A stretch of DNA of 13,268 nucleotides. Origin: Hoskinsella mucinilytica (lineage in GTDB: Bacteria > Bacillota_I > Bacilli_A > Erysipelotrichales > Erysipelotrichaceae). The notes below the pieces were generated by a model that saw nothing but the letters and a program-made list of their open reading frames with translations, was not told where the DNA came from and did not search any database. The translations under genes were made by a program, and so were the position numbers. The stretch spans positions 1-13,268 of the forward strand of contig NZ_JBEQZJ010000064.1 of NCBI RefSeq assembly GCF_045223415.1. The letters run 5' to 3'. The first letter of the stretch is position 1. Each line of letters begins with the position of its first letter. This document shows positions 1-7,271 of this stretch, one piece after another.

Positions 1-74
1 GATACGCTAATTTTCATTATTATGAAAAAAGAGAATCGTTTAATTATGATGTTATCAAGAGGGAAGGAAAATAA
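1..74 (+). CDS. 3' end of an unidentified upstream gene (partial)
   Basis: An open frame enters from the left edge and ends at TAA (72-74). From position 3 it reads YANFHYYEKRESFNYDVIKR followed by EGK. The segment is hydrophilic and rich in aromatic and charged residues. It has no motif that I recognise, so I assign no function. It lies on the same strand, 67 bases before the first glycosyltransferase, so it is probably an earlier member of the same polysaccharide operon. The start is outside the window. The frame could be a chance open stretch because only 24 codons are visible, but the other two forward frames are broken by early stops. Confidence 0.5.
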   Translation, partial: YANFHYYEKRESFNYDVIKREGK

Positions 75-141
75 AATGAAATTATAGGTTATATTTTCCA
101 TGTTTGTAAAGATATTTAAACTGTAAAGTAAAGGTGAAAAT
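75..141 (+). other. Short intergenic gap with SD for the first transferase
   Basis: This 67-base AT-rich gap separates the upstream reading frame from the GT4 gene. It contains a good Shine-Dalgarno sequence, AAAGGTGA (130-137), four bases before the ATG at 142. I see no hairpin followed by a T run and no well-spaced -35/-10 pair, so nothing here clearly interrupts or starts transcription. Confidence 0.5.
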
Positions 142-1257
142 ATGATAGAAAATTCAAAAAAAATTTTAATTATTTCAAATTATGCGGATAAGCTCCATAT
201 AATGAGAAAGGAATTGATTAAAGATTTAATAGAAAGAAATTATAATGTAATATTAGCGGGTTCTGAATTAAAGGATGGTATAAATGTTGATTATTTCTCG
301 GAAAGTATTATTTCACAATTTTTACCAATTAGTAGGTTTAACATAAATCCTTTGAAAGAAATCAAGGTCTTGCTCAGTATAAAAAAAATTTTAAAAAATA
401 TAAAACCGGATATTGTGTTAGTTTATGGAATTAAAATTATTCCATCTTGTGTTATAGGTTCTAGGATGGCAGGTATTAATTGTGTTTTTAGTTATATCAA
501 TGGTGCAGGAAGTTTATTTATTAAGGATTCATTGAAAATAAGATGTTTAAGATTGGTTGCATTTCCAATGATTAAATTATCACTTAGTTTGTCAACAAAG
601 GTTTTTTTTCAAAATAATGATGATATTTTAGAATTCATAAATAAAAAATTGTTGAAAAAAAATAAGGGAATTGTAGTAAATGGCTCTGGTGTTAATATGA
701 GTGAATATCCTCCAACTAAGGTTAAAGGGAAAACAACTTTTTCAATTATTGGTCGTCTAAGTGTTGAAAAGGGAATTCAAGAATTCATCAAGGCTGCAGA
801 AATCGTAAAATCAAGATATCCAAATGTAAATTTTATCGTTGCAGGAAAGTTAGAAAGTGAAAGTTTAGGCGAAATGCTCAATAAAGCAATTAATGAGAAT
901 ATCATTAGCTATTTAGGAGAAATTCAGAATAGTAATGAAGTTTTAAATGATACAACCGTATTTGTTTTACCTTCATATAGAGAAGGATTGCCAAGGGTTA
1001 ATTTAGAAGCAATGTCTAAGAAAAGAGCTTTAATAACTACTGATACTATTGGGTGTAGAGATACAGTTATTGATGGATATAACGGATTTCTAGTACCTAT
1101 AAAAAATGTGGATTTAATCGTTGAACGAATGATTGAGTTCATCAATGATAGTTCCTTAGCAATTAGAATGGGAGAGAATGGTTATAAATTATGTAAAGAG
1201 AAATTTGAAGTAAATAAAGTTAATTCGTTTTTGATAAAAAAAATGTGTAAGGAGTAG
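142..1257 (+). CDS. Glycosyltransferase, GT4 family (GT-B fold)
   Basis: This is a retaining, nucleotide-sugar-dependent glycosyltransferase of 371 residues, a normal length for GT4. The N-terminal acceptor domain (about 1-190) opens with a Rossmann strand, KILIISNYADK. It includes the SYINGAGSLF segment and the NGSGVN linker (180-185). The C-terminal donor domain carries IGRLSVEKGI (203-212) and the EX7E signature EGLPRVNLE (E281, E289), which normally contacts the nucleotide-sugar. The architecture resembles PglA/CapM-like enzymes that add an early sugar to an undecaprenyl-diphosphate-linked amino sugar, but donor and acceptor cannot be read from the sequence. It has no signal peptide and presumably acts at the inner face of the membrane. 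The start is supported by AAAGGTGA just upstream. The dehydrogenase gene follows after six bases, and its SD lies inside this gene's end, so the two are co-transcribed. Confidence 0.9.
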   Translation: MIENSKKILIISNYADKLHIMRKELIKDLIERNYNVILAGSELKDGINVDYFSESIISQFLPISRFNINPLKEIKVLLSIKKILKNIKPDIVLVYGIKIIPSCVIGSRMAGINCVFSYINGAGSLFIKDSLKIRCLRLVAFPMIKLSLSLSTKVFFQNNDDILEFINKKLLKKNKGIVVNGSGVNMSEYPPTKVKGKTTFSIIGRLSVEKGIQEFIKAAEIVKSRYPNVNFIVAGKLESESLGEMLNKAINENIISYLGEIQNSNEVLNDTTVFVLPSYREGLPRVNLEAMSKKRALITTDTIGCRDTVIDGYNGFLVPIKNVDLIVERMIEFINDSSLAIRMGENGYKLCKEKFEVNKVNSFLIKKMCKE

Positions 1258-1263
1258 AAAATT

Positions 1264-2568
1264 ATGATATATGAAGATTTATTAAACGGAAAAGCAAAGC
1301 TAAGTCTAGTTGGATTAGGTTATGTAGGAATGCCAATAGCAGTGGCGTTTTCTAAAAAAATTAAAGTTATTGGATTTGATGTTAATGAAGAGAAGATAGC
1401 ATTATACAAATCTGGGATTGACCCAACTAAAGAAGTAGGTGATAACGTCATTCAATCTTGTAAAGTTGAATTTACCTCGGATTCAAATAAATTAAAAGAA
1501 GCAAAATTTCATATAATTGCAGTACCAACTCCAGTTTGTAAAGATCATACGCCTGATTTGAGTCCAGTTGAAGGAGCATGTGAAATAGTTGGAAACAATT
1601 TAACAAAAGGTTCTATAGTTGTTTTTGAATCAACAGTGTATCCAGGTGTAACGGAAGATATATGTATACCAATACTTGAAAAAAAGTCTGGCTTGAAATG
1701 TGGAGTCGATTTTAAAGTAGGATATTCACCTGAAAGAATAAATCCTGGGGATACAGAGCATAGATTAGAAACTATAGTTAAAATTGTTTCAGGTATGGAT
1801 GAAGAAAGTTTAGAGGAAATAGCAAAAGTGTACGAATTAGTAGTAAAGGCAGGCGTACATAAAGCTGAATCAATAAAAATTGCTGAAGCAGCAAAAGTGA
1901 TTGAGAATTCACAAAGGGACATTAATATAGCTTTTATGAATGAATTATCAATCATTTTCAATAAAATGGGAATTGATACAAAAGCTGTGTTAGAAGCCGC
2001 AGGAACTAAATGGAATTTTTTGAAATTCTATCCAGGATTAGTAGGAGGACATTGTATTGGAGTAGATCCTTATTATTTGACATATAAAGCTGAGCAAGAA
2101 GGTTATCATTCACAAATAATTTTATCTGGCAGAAGAATAAATGATGATATGGGAAAATTTGTTGCTGAATCAACTATTAAAACTATGATCAAAGCAAAAC
2201 AAAGCATTAATAATGCAAAAATAGGAGTTTTAGGATTCACGTTTAAAGAAAATTGTCCAGATACTAGAAATACAAAAGTTATTGATATAATAAATGAATT
2301 AAAAGAATATGGAGTAGAAACAATTGTTGTAGATCCTATTGCAGATGGAAATGAAGCAAAAAGGCTGTATGGCATAGAATTTAAAGATATACAAGAACTA
2401 AAAAACCTAGATGCACTGATAATTGCTGTTAATCATGATGCATTTATGAATTTAAGTTCAAGAGATATTGAAAATATGCTTAATGCAAAAAAAGTGCTTA
2501 TCGATGTAAAAGGTATTTTTGATAGAAAGAATTATGAAACACAAGGATTTAATTATTGGAGATTATAG
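1264..2568 (+). CDS. tviB: UDP-N-acetyl-hexosamine 6-dehydrogenase, TviB/WbpO-like
   Basis: This is an NAD-dependent nucleotide-sugar dehydrogenase of the UDP-Glc/UDP-ManNAc dehydrogenase superfamily. It oxidises C6 of a UDP-HexNAc twice to give the uronic acid. The N-terminal NAD site is VGLGYVG (16-22), with FDV at the end of the second strand. The central domain has the conserved lysine in AAKVIEN (K211), and the catalytic cysteine is C264 in GGHCIGVDPYYL. The UDP-binding C-terminal domain has GFTFKENCPDTRNTK (324-338), and the protein ends in YWRL, typical of the TviB/VipA branch. Its 434 residues fit that family. The TviC/WbpP-like epimerase next door suggests that the pair makes UDP-GalNAcA, either via UDP-GlcNAcA (the TviB order) or via UDP-GalNAc (the WbpO order). 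Substrate order is inferred. The start follows AAGGAG (1249-1254) with nine bases of spacing. Confidence 0.9.
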   Translation: MIYEDLLNGKAKLSLVGLGYVGMPIAVAFSKKIKVIGFDVNEEKIALYKSGIDPTKEVGDNVIQSCKVEFTSDSNKLKEAKFHIIAVPTPVCKDHTPDLSPVEGACEIVGNNLTKGSIVVFESTVYPGVTEDICIPILEKKSGLKCGVDFKVGYSPERINPGDTEHRLETIVKIVSGMDEESLEEIAKVYELVVKAGVHKAESIKIAEAAKVIENSQRDINIAFMNELSIIFNKMGIDTKAVLEAAGTKWNFLKFYPGLVGGHCIGVDPYYLTYKAEQEGYHSQIILSGRRINDDMGKFVAESTIKTMIKAKQSINNAKIGVLGFTFKENCPDTRNTKVIDIINELKEYGVETIVVDPIADGNEAKRLYGIEFKDIQELKNLDALIIAVNHDAFMNLSSRDIENMLNAKKVLIDVKGIFDRKNYETQGFNYWRL

Positions 2569-2575
2569 AGAAAAA

Positions 2576-2581
2576 AAGGAG
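2576..2581 (+). promoter_or_regulatory. Shine-Dalgarno that sets the epimerase start
   Basis: AAGGAG lies seven bases before the ATG at 2589. An earlier in-frame ATG exists at 2556, but it would add an 11-residue lysine/arginine-rich tail, has no matching SD, and lies inside the end of the dehydrogenase gene. The site therefore supports the start at 2589. Confidence 0.8.
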
Positions 2582-2588
2582 AAAAAAT

Positions 2589-3563
2589 ATGTCATATACA
2601 GATTTAGTATTTCCAAAAGGAAGTAGATTTCTAATTACAGGAGGAGCAGGTTTTATAGGTTCTAATCTTTGTGAAGCTATTTTGAATTTAGGTTATGATG
2701 TAGTATGTTTAGATAATTTATCCACTGGAAAGCAAGCTAATGTTAATATGTTTCTAGAGAATCCAAACTATACTTTTATAAAAGGAGATATAACAGATTT
2801 TGATACTTGCTATAACGCTTGTAATGGCATAGATTATGTTTTAAATCAAGCGGCTTGGGGTTCAGTTCCAAGAAGTATTGAAATGCCTTTATTTTACGAA
2901 AAAGTAAATATAGGGGGAACACTTAATATGATGGAAGCGGCTAGACAAAATAATGTAAAAAAATTTGTTTATGCATCAAGCTCTAGTGTATACGGCGATC
3001 ATCCTGTATTACCTAAAACTGAAGGGCAAGAAGGCAATATATTAAGTCCGTATGCATTGACTAAAAAAGTTGATGAGGAGTATGGGAAGCTATATAAAAA
3101 ACTTTATGATTTAGATACATATGGTTTAAGATATTTTAATGTATTTGGAAAGCGTCAAGATCCTAATGGGGTATATGCTGCAGTAATTCCAAAATTTATA
3201 AAACAACTTTTAAATAAGGATAAACCAGTAATAAATGGTGATGGTAAACAATCACGTGATTTTACTTATATAGAAAATGTAATTGAAGCAAATTTAAAAG
3301 CATGCTTAGCTTCTAGTGATGTAGCTGGCGAAAGTTTTAATATTGCTTATGGTGGTAGAGAGTACTTAATAGATATATATAATCATTTATGCAAAGTGCT
3401 AGATGTGAATATTGATCCTATTTTCGGTCCAGATAGAGCAGGGGATATTAAGCATTCAAATGCAAATATCGAAAAAGCAAGAAAAATGCTAGGATATGAT
3501 CCTCAATATGATTTTGAAAAGGGAATACAACTAGCAATAGAGTGGTATAAGGAGAATCTGTAA
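2589..3563 (+). CDS. tviC: UDP-GlcNAc/GlcNAcA 4-epimerase, TviC/WbpP-like SDR
   Basis: This is an extended short-chain dehydrogenase/reductase of 324 residues that interconverts gluco and galacto configurations at C4 of UDP-HexNAc or its uronate. The NAD-binding motif is GGAGFIG (18-24). The catalytic serine lies in ASSSSVYGD (129-137), and the Tyr-Lys pair is Y155/K159 in YALTK. The QAAWGSVPRSIEMP region (87-100) and RYFNVFGKRQDPNG (181-194), followed by YAAVIPKF, mark the WbpP/TviC branch that prefers N-acetylated substrates over plain UDP-Glc/Gal. It has no signal peptide and is cytosolic. It directly follows the dehydrogenase, so the two probably supply UDP-GalNAcA. The start at 2589 is chosen over 2556 because of the AAGGAG at 2576-2581. 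The stop TAA abuts the next gene's ATG with no gap. Confidence 0.9.
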   Translation: MSYTDLVFPKGSRFLITGGAGFIGSNLCEAILNLGYDVVCLDNLSTGKQANVNMFLENPNYTFIKGDITDFDTCYNACNGIDYVLNQAAWGSVPRSIEMPLFYEKVNIGGTLNMMEAARQNNVKKFVYASSSSVYGDHPVLPKTEGQEGNILSPYALTKKVDEEYGKLYKKLYDLDTYGLRYFNVFGKRQDPNGVYAAVIPKFIKQLLNKDKPVINGDGKQSRDFTYIENVIEANLKACLASSDVAGESFNIAYGGREYLIDIYNHLCKVLDVNIDPIFGPDRAGDIKHSNANIEKARKMLGYDPQYDFEKGIQLAIEWYKENL

Positions 3564-4934
3564 ATGTCAGTTGCAAAAAAAGTATATATCTATTTGCCTA
3601 CTTTTATACAAAATTGTGGCGTTAGTATTTATGGTGCATATCAAAATAAGCAAAGATTTGGTAAAATATACAAGGATGAAATGAAAAGATTAAATGAATT
3701 AAATTATAGCGATTTGGAAACACAAAAAAAAATACAAGAACAAAGATTTTTAGAGCTTTTAGAATTTGCAGTATCAAAGAGCCACTTTTATAAAAATTTT
3801 TATAAAAACATAGATATTAATGCGATTAGAGGGATAAGCGACTTAGATAAATTACCTATCTTAGAAAAAGAAATTCTTAGGAAAAATATAAATGATTTTT
3901 ATACAATTCCAATTCATAAAGGGATAAAAATGTTTACAGGTGGCACAACTGGGAAATCTCTAGAGGTTGTTTTTACAAAAGAAGATATGCAAAAAAGATA
4001 TGCTTATTTACATACATGGGAAAAAAAACATGGAATACTGCCAGACATGAAAAGGGCGACTTTTAGTGGACGACAGATATTAAATAAAAATAAAGAAACC
4101 AAAATTTTTTGGAGATATAATAAATCAAGAAATCAAATGTTATACTCAACTTTTGATATGTTAAGAGAAAATCTTCCATATTATGTAGAAAGTCTTAATG
4201 AGTTTAAACCAGAAGTAATAAATGGTTTTGTTTCTTCTATATATGATTTAGCTTTATTTATAAAAGAAAATGATTGTAAGTTAACATTTACTCCTAAGGT
4301 AGTGTTTACAACATCTGAAACTTTGCTACCCTATCAAAAAAGAGAGATAGAGAACGTGTTTACTTGTCCTGTAAGAAATCAATATGGATCTTCAGAAGGC
4401 GCACCTTTTATAACAGAATGTAAAGAAGGTAAGTTACATTATAATATCGATACTGGTATTATTGAAGAATATCAAACTGATTATGGTACTGAGATGCTTG
4501 TTACATCTTTTACTACTCATGGGACACCATTAATTAGATATAGAATCGGAGATATGTGGAAACTTAGTCATGAAACATGTAATTGTGGATCATGTCATCC
4601 AATAGTTTCTTTTATTGAAGGAAGACAAGTTGATTTCTTATATGCAATTGATGGTTCTAAAGTTTCATTATCGCATTTAGCTGATGTAATCAAAGGTTTT
4701 CCTAATAGTATTGTAAATATGCAGTTTTGGCAAAATGATATTAATGCTATTGAAATACATTTAGTTATAGATAAAGAAAAGTTCAATAGAGATAAAGGAG
4801 AATCAGAAATAATAAAACAAATGAAATATAGATTCGGTAATGATATAAGAATATCATTTATTTATGTTGATATGATACCAAAAGAGAAAAGTGGGAAATA
4901 TGCCCTTATTAAAAATAATGTGTTAAAAAAGTAA
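3564..4934 (+). CDS. CapK/PaaK-like adenylate-forming enzyme
   Basis: This 456-residue member of the ANL (adenylate-forming) superfamily belongs to the group annotated as phenylacetate-CoA ligase, coenzyme F390 synthetase or CapK. Such enzymes activate a carboxylate with ATP as an acyl-adenylate and pass it to a thiol or amine. Visible motifs are the phosphate loop TGGTTGKS (125-132), YGSSEG (274-279), RYRIGD (325-330), the hinge-side IEGRQVDF (351-358) and the C-terminal IPKEKSGKYALIKN (438-451), whose K445 fits the catalytic lysine. A CxCxxCHP cluster (C339, C341, C344) matches the cysteine-rich patch seen in PaaK-like proteins. Phenylacetate is an unlikely substrate here. Homologues are common in polysaccharide clusters, with the substrate unknown. 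The gene begins immediately after the epimerase stop, with AAGGAGA at 3549-3555. See the finding on its pairing with the next gene. Confidence 0.85.
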   Translation: MSVAKKVYIYLPTFIQNCGVSIYGAYQNKQRFGKIYKDEMKRLNELNYSDLETQKKIQEQRFLELLEFAVSKSHFYKNFYKNIDINAIRGISDLDKLPILEKEILRKNINDFYTIPIHKGIKMFTGGTTGKSLEVVFTKEDMQKRYAYLHTWEKKHGILPDMKRATFSGRQILNKNKETKIFWRYNKSRNQMLYSTFDMLRENLPYYVESLNEFKPEVINGFVSSIYDLALFIKENDCKLTFTPKVVFTTSETLLPYQKREIENVFTCPVRNQYGSSEGAPFITECKEGKLHYNIDTGIIEEYQTDYGTEMLVTSFTTHGTPLIRYRIGDMWKLSHETCNCGSCHPIVSFIEGRQVDFLYAIDGSKVSLSHLADVIKGFPNSIVNMQFWQNDINAIEIHLVIDKEKFNRDKGESEIIKQMKYRFGNDIRISFIYVDMIPKEKSGKYALIKNNVLKK

Positions 4935-4961
4935 TAAAATACTGAAAGGTTGTAATCAATT

Positions 4962-6050
4962 ATGAAAATTGCATTGCTAGGTGATATGGCATTAATATCT
5001 AATTTTGACTTGACGAAAAACGATAAAAAATCAATAGAAGTTAATTTGTCTTTTTTAAAAGATAAATTAAATGAGTATGATTATGTTATAGCTAACTTAG
5101 AGACTCCTTTAACGAATAAAAGAAAGTCTTTAATGTGTAAATCTATGCATCTTAGGAGTGATCCTATAAATGTTGATATTTTGAAATATCTAAAGGTAAA
5201 TGCAGTTTCAATTGCTAATAATCATATGTTAGATTTTGGAAAACAGGGGTTGTTAGATACTATAAAAATCTTAGAAGAAAATAATATTGAATGGTATGGA
5301 GCGTTTAATAAAAGTTTATTAAAGAAATTTAATGATGTTTCACTATCTTTATCTGGATATTGTTGTTATAGTACAAATGCAATTGGTATTGGCAAATATA
5401 TTAATGAATTATCATTAAATAATTTATGTAAACAAATGGAATTTGATAAAAAAAATAATGCTATTTCATTACTTTCTTTGCACTGGGGTCTTGAACATAC
5501 AAATTATCCTTCTTTTGACCAAATTAAGATAGTTCAGAAAATTAATAAATATAACGATTATATCATTCATGGTCACCATTCTCATACTATACAGGGATAT
5601 CAAAGATCTGACAATAAAAAAATATGTTTTTATAGTTTGGGAAATGCAATATTTGATGATTGTATATCTATAAATGATAAGAAAAAAGTTGAATTAACTG
5701 ATGAGAATAAAAAGACTTTTATAGCGGGTCTAAATATAGATAATGAAAAGATAAGGTTCAAAGGAATTGGTATACAATTCAATCAATATAAAGCAAGTCC
5801 ATTTGATATAGATTATGAATTAAATAAATTAAGTAATTCATTAAAAGGTATTGAAAGAAAAGAGCAATATGTTGATATAGAGAATTTAAGAAACAAACAA
5901 ATTTCAAAAACTATTGATAAAAAGTTTGGAAAAAAAGATTTAAAGTGGGTATTACAAAGACTAAATTATTATTCAATAGGTTCATTTCTCTTAGGAAAAA
6001 TAAGAGTAGAAAAGTATAAGAAAATAATGGAGAAATTCAATGAACAATAA
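4962..6050 (+). CDS. CapA-like metallophosphoesterase family protein
   Basis: This 362-residue protein is of the CapA/PgsA family, a calcineurin-like phosphoesterase fold found in poly-gamma-glutamate capsule systems and in many polysaccharide loci. The family motifs occur in order: GDMA (7-10), NLETPL (45-50), ANNHMLDFG (85-93), LHWGLE (173-178), IHGHHSHT (202-209) and YSLGNAIFDD (224-233). The Asp, Asn and His residues of a metal site therefore look intact. Unlike PgsA/CapA of Bacillus, it begins MKIALLGD with no signal peptide or membrane anchor, so it is predicted to be cytosolic. The C-terminal 80 residues are basic and unrecognised. No poly-gamma-glutamate synthetase (PgsB/PgsC) is present, so that polymer is not implied. 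The position between the adenylate-forming enzyme and a glycosyltransferase suggests a role in modifying the repeat unit. The SD GAAAGG (4944-4949) is weak. Confidence 0.85.
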   Translation: MKIALLGDMALISNFDLTKNDKKSIEVNLSFLKDKLNEYDYVIANLETPLTNKRKSLMCKSMHLRSDPINVDILKYLKVNAVSIANNHMLDFGKQGLLDTIKILEENNIEWYGAFNKSLLKKFNDVSLSLSGYCCYSTNAIGIGKYINELSLNNLCKQMEFDKKNNAISLLSLHWGLEHTNYPSFDQIKIVQKINKYNDYIIHGHHSHTIQGYQRSDNKKICFYSLGNAIFDDCISINDKKKVELTDENKKTFIAGLNIDNEKIRFKGIGIQFNQYKASPFDIDYELNKLSNSLKGIERKEQYVDIENLRNKQISKTIDKKFGKKDLKWVLQRLNYYSIGSFLLGKIRVEKYKKIMEKFNEQ

Positions 6051-7254
6051 AACAATTATATATATGGGTAATTTTCAGATGTTTCCTCTAAATGCGGCTG
6101 GAAAAAGAGTATTAAACAATTCGAAATTACTTAAATCGATTGGATATAATGTTATTATAATTTCATGTGAGAAAGTTTCTGAACAAACAATTAAAGAAAT
6201 AGATGGAATAAAAGTATATTCTGTTTCATATCCTCTCTCAACTAAAGAATGGTTGGAATATGAAAAGGTATATAAAAACATTATAACAATTTTTAATGAA
6301 ATAGAATTAAAAAATGAAGTTTGTGCAATAATAAATTATGGGGCGCCAAGAATTTCTTTCTTTATGAAAAAAATTTTAAATTTTTGTAAGAAAAAAAACA
6401 TAATTTGTATATCAGATTGTGTAGATTGGTTACATACGCCAAGAAACGGAAACGTTGTTTTTAGATTGGCAAAATGGGCAGATACAACATATCAAAAAAG
6501 ATATATAAATAAAAAAATGGATGGAATGATTGTTATAAGTGAATTTTTAAAAAAATATTATGAACAAACAATTAAACATATTATTATTTTACCTCCTTTA
6601 TCAGAGAAATGCTTTAATTCACTAAAACCAATTAATATAGATGAAAATGCTGTAAACATTTTGTATGCTGGTATACCTTTTAATACTAAAAAAATTATTA
6701 AAGATCCTATAGATATGAAGGACAGATTAGATTTAATAATAAAGTGTTTCGAAAAAATGACTGATATTAACTATAATCTCCACATCTATGGTTTAGAAAA
6801 AAAAGAAGTTATTTTCTCTATGCCAAGTCTAGAAAATACAATTAAAAAAATTGGTGAAAAAATACATTTTTATGGATTAAAAGATAATGATTTTATACTA
6901 AATGAAATAAGTAAATGTGATTATACAATATTGTTTAGAGATAAAAAAAGGGATACAACAGCTGGATTTCCTACAAAAGTTGCAGAAAGTATAACACAGG
7001 GTACTCCTGTTATCACAAATGATACAAGCGATATAAGAAATTATTTAGAAAAACAAGGTCTTGCTTTTTTTGTCAACGATATCAATGATGCAACTAATGA
7101 AGTAAAAAAAATCATAGAAAACAATAAAAGTCAAATTAATGATTTGAAAAATAAATGCAAAAGTTCGGGAATTTTTGAATATAGTTCATATCAACTTGAA
7201 ATGAAAACCTTTATGTCAGAATTAAAAAAAGAAGGGAGTAAAATCCTATTATAA
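6040..7254 (+). CDS. Glycosyltransferase, GT4-like (GT-B fold)
   Basis: This 404-residue protein has GT-B architecture. The N-terminal domain begins with a Rossmann strand, TIIYMGNF, and the AAGKRVLNNSKLL segment (19-31) resembles the acceptor-side loop of GT4 enzymes. The linker region holds the GMIVISEFLKKYY segment (162-174). The donor domain has ILYAG (207-211), a long insert, and AGFPTKVAESITQGTPVI (308-325). The last matches the EX7E region, but the first glutamate is replaced by alanine (A308), while E316 is kept. That form occurs in some GT4 subfamilies. Donor and acceptor are unknown; it probably adds one sugar of the repeat unit. It overlaps the CapA-like gene by 11 bases and has GGAG at 6029-6032, so translation is probably coupled. 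It is among the most AT-rich genes here: sampled 60-base blocks have 13-15 % GC. Confidence 0.85.
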   Translation: MNNKTIIYMGNFQMFPLNAAGKRVLNNSKLLKSIGYNVIIISCEKVSEQTIKEIDGIKVYSVSYPLSTKEWLEYEKVYKNIITIFNEIELKNEVCAIINYGAPRISFFMKKILNFCKKKNIICISDCVDWLHTPRNGNVVFRLAKWADTTYQKRYINKKMDGMIVISEFLKKYYEQTIKHIIILPPLSEKCFNSLKPINIDENAVNILYAGIPFNTKKIIKDPIDMKDRLDLIIKCFEKMTDINYNLHIYGLEKKEVIFSMPSLENTIKKIGEKIHFYGLKDNDFILNEISKCDYTILFRDKKRDTTAGFPTKVAESITQGTPVITNDTSDIRNYLEKQGLAFFVNDINDATNEVKKIIENNKSQINDLKNKCKSSGIFEYSSYQLEMKTFMSELKKEGSKILL

Positions 7255-7260
7255 TAGGAT
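7243..7260 (+). repeat. Perfect 18-base palindrome at the capE 5' side
   Basis: ATCCTATTATAATAGGAT equals its own reverse complement. As RNA it can form a 7-bp stem (7243-7249 with 7254-7260) around a TATA loop. It contains the stop codon of the preceding transferase (7252-7254) and the AGGA (7256-7259) that is the nearest SD-like sequence to the capE ATG at 7272. No T run follows, so it is not a normal terminator. It may couple capE translation to the upstream gene, or be chance in AT-rich DNA. Confidence 0.6.
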
Positions 7261-7271
7261 AGTAATAAATT

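Noticed and set aside
75..141. Possible promoter in the gap before the first transferase
   Set aside because: TATATT- and TTGTAA-like words occur but not with proper order and spacing, and AT-rich DNA gives such words by chance.
1545..1961. Long open frame on the minus strand inside the dehydrogenase gene
   Set aside because: It lies wholly antisense to a gene with full catalytic motifs and has no recognisable protein features. The same holds for the minus-strand frames at 7529-7879 (in capE) and 11781-12197 (in wzx).
2556..2588. Upstream in-frame start for the epimerase
   Set aside because: It would add an 11-residue basic tail overlapping the dehydrogenase end and has no matching SD. AAGGAG at 2576-2581 points to the ATG at 2589.
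2853..2894. Tryptophan in QAAWGSVPRSIE of the epimerase, where WbpP has leucine, as an anomaly
   Set aside because: I recall this form from other Bacillota and Bacteroidota WbpP-type epimerases, so it is probably a normal subfamily variant and not a defect.
3564..4934. Literal phenylacetate-CoA ligase (aromatic degradation)
   Set aside because: No other phenylacetate degradation gene is present. The gene is embedded in a polysaccharide operon where CapK-like relatives are common.
4962..6050. Poly-gamma-glutamate capsule synthesis
   Set aside because: Only the CapA-like protein is present. PgsB/CapB and PgsC/CapC are absent, and the protein lacks the membrane anchor.
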